From the NCBI RefSeq assembly GCF_024713975.1, contig NC_091105.1, forward strand, positions 22,494,939 to 22,558,938: DNA of 64,000 nucleotides, in the 5' to 3' direction. The position numbers and the translations under genes are program-made. This DNA is from Paralichthys olivaceus. Lineage: Eukaryota > Chordata > Actinopteri > Pleuronectiformes > Paralichthyidae. Below the pieces are notes generated by a model. The model did not search any database, was not told where the DNA came from, and was given only the letters and a program-made list of their open reading frames with translations. The first letter of the stretch is position 1. Each line of letters starts with the position of its first letter. Below, piece by piece: positions 23,806 to 35,800 of the stretch.

Positions 23806-26800
23806 CACCTGGTCAGAAACCGAAAGTAAACAAGGATTTCACCTCTCCCTGTGAACTCCTCTGATGAAGTTGTTTGTCCAGCGTTGGTGGAAATAAGGCC
23901 GTTAAGTCAGTTTCCTCTTCTCAACTAACGGCTCGTGCACACAAAACGTGACTGGCGAAAGATTTCACTGTGCAGCGCACACACACACACGTGACTCGCA
24001 AGAGGCAGTTAGATATCGTAGTTTTTACAATTCTTACGGTTATGAAATTGTGACGTTATCAAACCGCGGTTATCGTAAAACTGGTTAATCCTGACATGTC
24101 TATTGAAAATTTTTATCTGAAGTTGGTTGACACTCTCACCATTACTATGTTCCTTGTCGTTTTCCCAGTAATGCTGTTTTTATCATCTAGCAATTAGGGA
24201 TCCACTGTTGTTAGGAAACACCCTGGTGAGCTGGACAGTTGCTACTTTCATTACAGCCACCTTATTAAATTACCTGTCACCTTTCTCACCACCTAACTGT
24301 TCCACACCGGTCTGCCAAATAGGTATAGTAGCGGGCAGCCACTGTTGCAGAGGAATAGGTGGTTGTTGTCTGGAAAAGCTTGAGAAATTGCATTTCAGTG
24401 TGAAGGCCAGCTGTTGTGCTCTGTTTTTCCCATAGACCCCAACCACAAAAGAGGGCCAGCAAGTATTTTTTTCAGAATCCATAATAATCTTGTACAACAA
24501 CAGCTCAAGGAAGAAAGAAAGTCGATTAACTGTGCTCTCTCACCATCAAGGCCTTCAGCTCAAGTACCAGAGTCCCAGTAAAAAGCTAATTGACCTCAGA
24601 GAGCTAGACTTCAGCTTGTAACACAGCTGGGGAGTCTTTGTGGAGCAAATTAAAATGTTGCTTCTGAATAGATGTCGGAGCTTGTTTCTGTCAATTCTTT
24701 CTTGTTTTTAATGTTACTTATTGTTCTGATTCTCAATCTTACTGTATCATTGTGTTGCTGTGGAATTTTTTATTATCATACGTATTTTATTTATACAATT
24801 TAAATCATCAAAAACTCACCTTCATTTTGAAGCTATAGGTTCATTTTAAAATTTGATTACCACTGTCTTATGAATATGAAGACATACAGTATACTTTTTA
24901 TAGTTTATGAATATTGTTATTCCAAAAATGTTTTTATTTTTGTAAACATATATCACCTTTTTCTTCCTCAAATAAATCAGAAAAACAGTGACTAATATTA
25001 TTTTTAAGCACTTTGACAGTATGGTAGCTCAATCGTAATGAAATATCTCCGTCTAAATGTTTTTCTCAATTGTCTTTTCTAAGGAAAATAACTTAGACTA
25101 TACTCCTGTAAAATTTTAATTCAACATTTTTAATGATAATTTTGTAATGTAAAGTGTTTCAAATTAGGTTCTGGCAAAATACTTGTATGTCCCTTCAAAG
25201 TGCTGTTCCAGGCACCTTACGTCATTAGTCAAATGTATGTACTACGGCTCTTTGATTGTGAGGTCACGCACACGTGTGTCTGTGTTCTCAGTAGTGGTGC
25301 GCCCCTCTGATACTACCACTGAACATTGGTCTGATGCTGACAAAATAGCTGGATTAAGTGTGACAAATATGGTTGATCTATTAAATTGAAGTTTATGTTA
25401 TTCTTTGTTTATATCTGCTTGTGCGTTCAATATCATATGTAAGCAGTGCGCTGGTGGACCCCTACATTTATAGGAGGAGTAACAATATAGCACGGAGGGA
25501 GCAGAATACTACAGAGTGTGGCAAATCTGTTCTTAATCGACAAAACCAAGTGAATCTGAAGAAGCCTCAGATGAGAGCTGAAGCATTTCAGTTAATAACA
25601 TGGTGTAGCTTTAGTTAGACACACACTGTATGCACCAAATCTAAAGTGCAAGGCGCATTTGATTGTCCACTGCACAGTGGACGAGAAGGTGTTCGTGAGG
25701 TGTTTGGGTGACCAGGTGTGCCTGGGTCATATTGCAATGGGGAAGGATTGAGATGTACTGCGTGTACATGTGTGATGGCAGGGCTTGACCAACCAGACAT
25801 ATTTTTTAACTTCTGTCCTTCCCTTAAAGGAGAGTGCGCACCATGTGACAAAGTAGTATCATTTTGGTGAGGGTTGACCTCACTAGTCTCAGAGATGGAT
25901 AGATATAGAGATAGAGAACACAAGGTAAAGCTGTAAACTATTTATCCTCCCTTCTAAATTAATATTCAGAAATACAAAATGAAATCATACAGATACAAAA
26001 TGATCCCTACTGAAGTCGGTTATCTGCACCAACTGTCATAAGTCGGACTCAGTAATCCTCTGAAATGAAATAAATGTATACTCAATAATAAAACATTTCT
26101 ATCTTAATCAAGTTTGTTACCAAGATGTTTGTGCACTTATTAATTATAACGATAAATTATTGAGCATCAGCTGATAATTTTCAGCTGATGCTACAAGACC
26201 AGGTATCAGTATCGGGACAGAAAAAATTGGTTGGATGAACCCTGTGTCTTGTTTGCTCCTGGGCTCAAAATTTCCAGGACTGACATCTCTGTTGACTTCT
26301 CCTCTCAGAGACCTGGGTGAAAGGCTGAAGTGGAGGATATAGTGTTTCATGTATCATCACCTGGTTTCTTGCCTCTGGTTGTTGATTTTTTGGAAAGCAC
26401 AGTCTTTAGTATACTGTCAGTTTAGCTTAGCTGAGTCAGTAGCCAGGAAGCTGCTTGTCCCCTGGTGGTGCGTTCATGGAGGTAATCAAGGGTGATTTTG
26501 TCTTAATTCCCACCACCGCACATGAAAGTAGGCCAGATAGTGGGTAGCAAAAGCTTTGTGTATACATTAGTGTGTTTGTGTGTCTGTAAGTAACATGGCA
26601 CTGGGTTCTCTTGGCCTCAGATGGCAAGGAAACAGGCTTTTCATGCCCTGCAGTCACAACAAATTAGCGAATTAATAAGACATTTGGTGTTGCCTGGCCT
26701 TCCTCTTGACTGCTTGCTCTGCATGAAGGGAGCTGACCCTCCACATTGCTGCACTGCCCACTGGCCATACAATTTCATACTCTCAGCCCAACTGTAAACC

Positions 26801-29800
26801 ACATGAAGAAGGCCATAAAAATGTATTTTTTCTCATCCTTGTTTTTGTGTTGATTATATCAGTAAAGTCTTTTACAATAAGCATAAAGAATGCATTTTGT
26901 TATTATTATGACATGTTTTATGAGGTTGTTATTTTTTTCATGAAGTCTAGTGTTGACCTTGCGTCAGCTTGACAGAATGTCAAAAAACAAATGCACAACA
27001 CAATAATCTATAATATAGCTAAACTTGCTTGTTTTTTCTCTTTTTGAAGTGCTCTAGTTCTGTTCTCAGTGAAAGTAAACAAGTCCCATGTTTCTTTGTG
27101 TATCTCTTGTGTGAAAAAGAGCAGGGAGTGCAGGAGGTGTTGGTGTACATGCATGCATGGGGATGAGCCTGAGCACCGTGATGCTTTTCCTCCTACCCTG
27201 GGGAAAGGCTCCGCAGTGTCACTGCTGCCCATACTCGGTGGCTGAGCAAGGAGGGCCAGGTGGTGGTGCCGAGTGCAGCACAGTCAAGCGTGGACGCAGC
27301 GCATGCTGACATTTGCCTTCACTGACTGCTGCAGGGAGAGGAAAAATCTGCTTTTCCATATGCTTGTGCTCGTTGCAACCCTTTCCTCCACCCACTGCCC
27401 CCCCCTCCACTGCCCTCTTCCGCCCCCCCATCCCCGTTCTTAACCAGATGGCTCCCTGAACATTGTTTACCTTGGGTGATGGTCCCAGATGCAGAGTGTG
27501 TCCGTCGGCATCCCCATTCCGCCCAGTTAGTTTCCTCATTCCTCTGCTGCCTCTTAACTTAAGTGTCAGACATAGCTCTCCGACTTGAGTTGCATTAAGT
27601 CTGTTGATTTTGGGTCTCTGCTCAAAAACACCACAACAAGTAGACACACACATTCATGAATGCACTCTGTCTTTCTCTCAGTTACTTTCCTTTTAGCTCA
27701 GTTGTCTGCACTTGTGTAAGTTTTCACACCTTCCCAGTCTCACACCAAATCTGATAATACACAGTTTGTTTGTTCCTGAGTGGGGGGGGGTACAATCTTT
27801 TCCCCATCTCCACTTGTCCATGCATTTTGTGTGTTGACATATGGGAACTCCCTTATGGCTACATATTGAGGATGGAAATAGGCCTCCAGATGTTGCCAGT
27901 GTGGAGGGCCAGATGTATTTAGCACCACTGGGTGGAGTGCCACAACAGCATGTTGTCCCGGCAAGCTGAACCTCGCCCTTGCCTCCTCGATCCCAAACCT
28001 AGAGCACAAAGGACAGGACGCTGCTCTCTTCACATCTCAGTGTTCAATCTCTTTGCAGCTAAAGCAATTTCAATTCAAAGCAAAACTAATCAGTTTGACA
28101 GAGTTACGCTTTGACTTTCACACCTTTTTAGAGTGGCAGTTGATTGAAAGAAAATGTTTAAATGTCTAACATGTAAATTACCAGTCCATGAGTGAAAAGC
28201 CCAAGGTTCACATTCCACAGGCTCAGACCATCACGCTGACGTCCTTGGCCTTGAGGAGGAAAAGCTGTAGGTTGAATTGACTTTCCAATGAATGTGTTAT
28301 GCACAAGGAGTGACTCTGTGAATGGAATATGTGCGAAGGCAAGGTCGTTTTTGTGTTCTGGAGCAGAATGGTGAGAGTAAAAATGCAGGTTGTTATGATG
28401 GTTTACGGGTCAATTGAATTTCTTTTGCTCGGACATAAGCGGGTCCTGGCCAGTGATCTCTCTGTCAGCCTGCTCTCTTGACTGGCTTGTGGGTGAAGTG
28501 CTCATGGACGAACACTTTGTTTACCAGTATAGGATAGGCCTAGGGCATCATTACATGCACAATATGATTGGCTATCAGAACAAAATGCATATTAATAAAA
28601 AAAATATATATTATATTTTATTTACTATATAATACAAATCTCATTGTATCATTTAAGACAATGATGGCATTTGTATCATTGTACATGCATTACCATGACT
28701 GACATTTTCTTTAGTGTATTAAAGAACCATAGGCTTTTTCATAGTGACTTGGGTATCTTGTTGCAGTGGAGCAGCTACACAGTGTAAACTTTCATGCTCG
28801 TGTATTCAAGGATGCCCCAACATGTGATATTTTAGAGACTGCTGCTGAAAGAAATCCATTTACAATGAAAACAATAATAATTCAAGGTGAAGTGGGAATA
28901 TTGTTGTAACCTACATCACATAAACATTAAAAAAGGCTCTGCTTAGTACATTGCTCTGAACCAAAAAAATGTAGTCTATTCAATGTTAACAAGAATACGC
29001 AATGTTGCATCCTTAACAAAATCAAATCCCCTCCTACCAATGAAGTAAAATCAGTCAGATAGTAACATAGTCTGTCCCGTAGTTTGTGTCCTGCTAAATA
29101 CCCAACAAACAAACATATACGAAAACATAACCTCCTTTTTGCAGCTAATTACATATTTCTACTTGTTCTCCAAACTCAATTGTACTTCAAGTGCTGTTTT
29201 TTTCAGTATGTGACTATAGTCATAGAGACTCTGTATTAAATTACTCTAGGGTCAGAGAAAAATCACCTCTGTATTCTATAGTTTTTGTTTGCATGTTATA
29301 ACACTGCTCAAAGCTTCAGTAGATTGTATCTCTTCTTACCTCCATGGCATAATGCAAGGTGTAGGAAAATTAAAAGTATCTGTTATCTGTTGTTGCCACA
29401 AAGGTTCAGTGTCTGTCTTATCCAAACCTGTCTCGGTACATGCTGATAGTTCAGGCTGTAGACTGAATACACTTCATTCTTTTTTAACTAAACAAACTGC
29501 ATGAAAGATTTAACCTCTTCAGATCTAATGTCCACTTCTAAGAATCAGTAGTTGCTATCACATGGTAGTAAAGAATTATTGTTATTGAGTCATTGTGGTG
29601 TTAGCTTTGTTGTTAGCTGCTGGCACGCCATCACACAGCTACAGTACCTACTCTAGTCTGCCTAAGCACACTGTATGACACCGTAAGCTTTGGACCATCT
29701 GTGTCTTAGTTGCTGTTTAGGTTAGTTTTCATTGGTGATCGGGACAAACAGCTGGCTCTGGAGAATCTTCTCTCCAACCCCTGCCCCCACCCCTCCCTCA

Positions 29801-32800
29801 CTAACCAGCGGAAACTTCTACAGCTGTCATCTGCTTCCCCAAATGACCCAGCTTTCCTTCCAGCTGCCATCCCAGCAGCCTGCTCCCAGCCCGTTAGCTT
29901 CAAGGCCAAGCCCCTTTTTTTTCTGAGTCGAGCTGCAATCCCATTTTTAAGGGAAGCTGAAATTCTTCCAGCTGCAAGGTCGACTTCCACCCTCAATCTC
30001 AACCAAATTGACAACCCAGCCACCATCTCAGCTGCAGCTTCAGGCTCGGCTGCCAAGTCGTGGCCAAAAATAACTATACAATTGAAAACAGAGTTTAGAA
30101 ATTGAATCATTTGTCAGTTGCAGAGATTTCCCTCACCCCGAAATCTCAAAACGTATCTCTAACTTCAAGGCTACACTGTTGTCTTTTGCTGCTTTTTACC
30201 AATATACGTACATGGTTTTTGAGATCCTGCATCTGTGCTACTGTGTTCTAGCAGCATCACCCAAGATCATCAAGCTGCGAGAGGAACCATCAGATTATTC
30301 TGAGCCACCCAGAGGCAAGAATCCAACCATCAACAACACCTTGGTTCCTGTCAAAGGCATCAATAACCTTGGCAACACCTGCTTCTTCAATGCGGTCATG
30401 CAGGTTGGTATTACTAACTGTTCAAACATCATTATTATTATTATTATTGTTTTCTGGTCGTGCAATAATAAAAAAGGAACAGTAACAGGGAAAAACAGCA
30501 TTCATATTTTTGTTATGCATGATGAAATAATAGTGCAGTGGCTGTTCAGAACCTGCCTGTTTGGGATGTACTTTGCTTGGCCTGTGGTCATGTTCCGGAG
30601 CTACTTCAGAATTATTCTTTTTCATTAGTGATGTTTACAACATACTGTCACAGGTTTTGCTTGCTGTACATGTTGTGCAGAGCCTTTTATAAACAGTCAA
30701 TGGTAAATTGTTTTTTATTTATGTGGTTTGTATTTATACAGCGCTTTTCTTGTCTTGATGACCTCTTAAAGCACTTTACAGTATAATTTGCCATTCACCC
30801 ATACACACACACAGTGCATCTATTAGCAGCAGTTTTTCTCTATGAGGGGGCAATTCAGGGTTGAGCATCTTGCCCAAGGACACTTAAGCTTGCATGGTGC
30901 AGAGTGAAGTTAGAAAAACTTGCAATCATCTAACCTGGTTAATCTTTAATGAAGACCTTATGCATCCAATATCAATCAGATATTGGTTTTTTTGCAATGA
31001 TTTTATCGTAGAAGATGAAACTGAATTTATTTACTGTTTACGTCTGTTGTTTAGATATAAGTTTAAATAATATACTTAACTGGAGTTTTTCTTCAAAATT
31101 GCATGTCGGCTAGTCTTCAGACCCAAGTTCACAACTTTTCTAAATAAAATCTCTTTAATTAAGCTGACATGAAAGAGATCAGCACCTGCGACACCTGCGA
31201 ACGACAAATCAAATTATCAAAGTGATCTTGTGGGACAAAGATTATTGTTTGGGTGGGCCCAAACCAACCCCATGTCCTCAGGCCTTTAACAATACACATG
31301 GCGAGTGTAAGGCTGATAAGATGAAGAGTTCTCTAGATATGCAAGACACATACACAGAGATTTCTGCATTAACTACATACTGTGGATGTGCAGATAGATG
31401 CTGCATAGTACCATTTAGTCAGAATGTATACCTTGTGAGATAACATAAGTAGGTACAATTGCTTGTATCTGTCATTATAAATCTTCTGCATGATCACGTT
31501 ATTTTTAAGTGGATCTCTCACTGAAGGTAACCTTCTTTCTAGTCCTTGCTTTATCTCAAGAGACTTTGTGATAGCCTAATGAGTCACAGGGATTTCCATT
31601 CTAACATGACAATATGCATACATTTGCCTTTACAAAGCATAAACACTCCCCACACAGTGCTTATGAGGTGTCTGACCAATACGAACCAGATTATGTTCTC
31701 ACAATGACTGATTGTAAACAGGTTAGACCTTGAGATCATTTTGGAGTATGTTCAATGCAGCAGTAAAAGCAGTGCCGGCTTGGACACATTCACCTGCCCA
31801 TGCATGAGTGGCACTCAGTTGGTGCAGAGCATGTTCACCATACAACACAGCTATAGAGCCTCCCCAGTCTTTCTCTGGTTGTGTCATGGTGACTGCAAAC
31901 TGACATGCCTCTTCAACAATGAAGCTGTTTTTTTCCCTCCATTTTGTTAATCACCCTCAGGGCCTTCCTCGTTGATTGAAATTCGAGTGAGCGCGCTTTA
32001 CATGCTTTTCCCTCCCTCACCTTGTCTGTTTGTATTGTTTCCTTGAAAATTGCAATCTTTCTAGTGAAAACACATAATTGACAAAGGATGAGTTGTGTCT
32101 GCATTCACAATGCCAGCTCCATTGTGTGTTTTCCATAGCAACTGTCTTCATTGCCAGGATGTGACAAAACAAATATCTCTTGAAAGCGAAGGAAAAGATG
32201 CTCCTCTAACATGAAGGGACAATGGCTGCTTCAGGCTACCTCCTCACCAAGGATCTTCTCATTTCTACATTTCTAACTCACAGATCATAGACGGATTTGA
32301 AGGCCTCTTTCAGAGTAATGAATTCACCACAAGATTTTCAATTCTGATTAAAATGTAGATAACTTTCCACAAGGATATTTTAATTGACCATTGAATTGCC
32401 ACAGAATAATTGTGGTAATGGTATCTTATCTTTAAAGGATTATAAAAGTTCTTTGTTGTACCTGTATTTGATGGCACTTTTTATTTGATAAATAGACAGT
32501 ATACACCCACCGGCCACTTTATTAGGTACACCTTGCCAGTACCGGGTTAGATCCCCTTTTGCCTTCGGAAATGCCTTAATTCTTCTGATGACTTTGACAT
32601 GATAGCACCACACAGTTGCTACAGATTTGTCGGCTGCACATCCATGATGGGAATCTCCCGTTCCACCACATCCTAAAGGTGCTTTATTAGATTGTGATCT
32701 GGTGACTGTGGAGGCCACTGGACTACAGTGAACTCATTGTCATCTTCAAGAAACCAGTTAAAGATGATGTGAGCTTTGTTACATGGTGCATTAGCCTTCA

Positions 32801-35800
32801 GGAAGTAGCCATCAGAAGATGGGTACACTGTGGTCATAAAGGGATGGACATGGTCAGCAACAATACTCAGGTAGGCTGTGGTGTTTAAACAATGCTCAAT
32901 TGGTACTAAGGGGCCCAGAGTGTGCCAAGAAAATATCCCCCACACCATTACACCACCACCACCAGCCTGAACCGTTGATACAAGGCAGGATGGATCCATG
33001 CTTTCATGTTGTTTATGCCAAATTCTGACCCTACCATCTGAATGTCACAGCTGAAATTATGACTCATCAGACCAGGCAACATTTTTTCCAATCTTCTATT
33101 GTCCAATTTTGGTGAGCCTGACAGGAGTGGCACCCGGTGTGGTCTTCTGCTGCTGTAGCCCATCTGCTTCAAGGTTCCACGTGTTGTGCGTTCAGAGATA
33201 GTATTGTGCATACCTTGGTTTTAACGAATGGTTATTTGAGTTACTGTTGCCTTTCTATCATCTTGAACTACTCTGCCCATTCTCCTCTGACCTCTGACAT
33301 CAACAAGGCAATTTCATCCAGACTACTGCCACTCACTGGATATTTTCTCTTTTTCGGACCATTCTCTATAAACCCTAGAGATGGTTGTGCGTAAAAATAC
33401 CAGTAGATCAGCAGTTTTTGAAATACTCAGACCAGCCCGTCTGGCACCAACAGCCATGCCACGTTCAAAGTCACTTAAATCCCCTTTCTGCCCCATTCTG
33501 ATGCTCGGTTTGAACTTCAGCAAGTCGTCTTCACCACGTCTAGATGCCGAAATGCATTGAGCTGCTGCCATGTGATTGGCTGATTAGCTATTTGTGTTAG
33601 CAAGCAATTGAACAGGTGTGCCTAATAAACTGGTCGGTGAGTGTATATGACCAGTTTTATTCTCCTCTGATTTTTGAACTTCAGTCTTTTATCATACCTG
33701 AATACCCTTTCCCAATGCCATTCAATGCATTGTTAATGCATTATGATGCATATGTTTCGAGACACCATTAAAATAATATTATTCTATCCCCACAGAATTT
33801 ATCCCAGACACACATGCTCATTGAGCTCATCCAGGAAGTGAAGGAGAAAGGGTACAAGCTGAGGATCTGCCCCCCTGTGGACACCAATCTGGTAGAGTTT
33901 TCAACAATGTATTGTCTTCTTCTCAATGTTTAGTCTTATTTAACCAGACCACAGAGAGGACAAACACTTATTATTTACTGTAGGGTGCCCAATGAATGAA
34001 TAAATTAACATATGTTGCATTTGGTATTTTTGCGACTGTATATTTTAGTTCTACAATATGTATCAGTAGGTAAAATTGAAACCTCACTTTGAACACCAAC
34101 TCTTTTCTCACATTTAGGAAACAAGTCATGATTAATGGTTTGTAATTCCTGCCATAGTATCCAATTTAATATCCATTTTTCTTAATTTTGTCTCCACGTC
34201 TTCCAGAGTCTCTTGACAGTAACACTGCCCAATCCAGAGCCCCTGACGGCAGCCATGTTTCTCTTCCTCCAGACCATGAAAGAACCAGGGAAAGGCCACG
34301 TCAATCCCAAGATCCTTTTCAACCAGCTCTGTCAGAAGTAAGGCACTACTCTTTATACTTCTTTTCACCATAGATCCTGTTATTTGTCAGTGCTCATGTA
34401 TTGAAAATCTTAATGCATAGATTTAAGTGTGGATGATACCTGCGGCATTAATTGGAAAGGGTTAAACAGTAGGAAGTCAACAGGAATCTGGCACAATTCA
34501 CTTTGACTCATGGATGACCTAATTAGAATTTGGTGTTTAAAGGTCAGAGGTCATTGTGACCTCTTAAACATTTGTTTTGCCTTGTGAATATAATATTCCA
34601 GAAACATCTCATGGAAATTAATTCAAATTTGGCCCACATGTTTACTTGTCTGATCATTTCACTGATCATTTCGGTGGTCAAAGGTAAATGTCACAGAGGT
34701 CTTAAAAAGACATTCGGCCTTTTGAATGTGATATCTCAACACATATCTCAATACTTAAGGGAATTTCTTCAACTTTTGATCAGTTGTCACTTGGACTCAA
34801 ATATAAAGTGATTACATTTCAGTGGTCAAAGGTCACAATGACCTTATATGAATCTGGAAAAAGAATTATGTAGAAATATCTACATAAAACCCTCTCTACG
34901 GAGGCCACCATGTTTTTTACAACACTTTAAGACAACTGAAGCTGCCACAGGTTCTTTTTCATGTTTCGAAGGAGAGGGTGAGGTGAGTGGTGTTCAGCTG
35001 CAACATGCGATTTCAACAGTAGATATCACAAAATTCTACACACTGTACCTTTAAATTCAAATTTCCTGTTACATACGCATAACAGGTCATATTTAAATAC
35101 GAAGACATATTTTGAGTTTGCTTTGATTCTTCAATTGACAACAACTAGGCTTCTTTGTTTTTTTGCCATAAAAGTAAGAGACAGATTAAGAACTTAATCA
35201 AACTACCTACAACAAACATGTAGAAATGTGTTAGAAACAGTTCGGTGGCAGTGTGCAGGAGACATGTTTTACCAACAGTGTAGTGATAAAGCCAATACCA
35301 AGACGTTTGCCTTGAATATGGTTCAACTCTAGACAAACTTCCCCCCGTTACAGTGGTACCAGTCTTAGCAGCAGAGAGGACTGATACTGATTCATTGAAC
35401 ATTAGTTAGTTACGTCAGATTCTCCAAATCATGTTCCGTAAAGTAAATATGTAGCTTCCTGCAGTAACATATGTATGATTTAAAAGGTTTTGGTTTTTCA
35501 AAGCATACATTTTTTTGTGCCTTATATTTAGTTTGTCACTGAATCATTTCCTTCTGCTTTGTATGAAACAAAGTGAATGTTCATTCTTAATTTTCCTACT
35601 CCTTATTTTCCTTTTAAATAATTCACTGCATGTTTGCATGTGTCTTAATTAACATCAGTGTGTATGAAGAAGTATTGGCATTTATTTTTTTCCTCTGGAA
35701 GTTCATGCCCCCGGACACCAGCTGGTTGCTTTTTCCCACTGGCCTGTTCCTTCATATCCTTGTAGAAAACCCAGAATCTGTATGCACATATTTTACCTCA

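Larger units (their letters stand above)
20890..30251. other. usp45: USP45 intron 5 (9.4 kb)
   Basis: Between the ZnF-UBP and Cys-box exons. It holds a CA array (21081-21129), MITE-like elements (21409-22426, 23601-24102), a related repeat (25640-25915), and a perfect 11-bp hairpin at 26164-26191 (GCATCAGCTGA around TAATTT). GC-richer, non-repetitive blocks occur at about 22880-23360 and 27050-28060. No coding exon is recognised; ORFs such as 22979-23455 and 27219-27653 have no family signal. 24130-25600 and 28100-29650 are AT-rich and featureless. Confidence 0.7.

Noticed and set aside
23503..23854. Long Thr/His and Val/Cys repeat ORFs
   Set aside because: Translations of the CA/GT microsatellite, not genes.
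27219..27653. 144-codon minus-strand ORF in USP45 intron 5
   Set aside because: Composition follows a GC-richer intronic block; no protein family signal.
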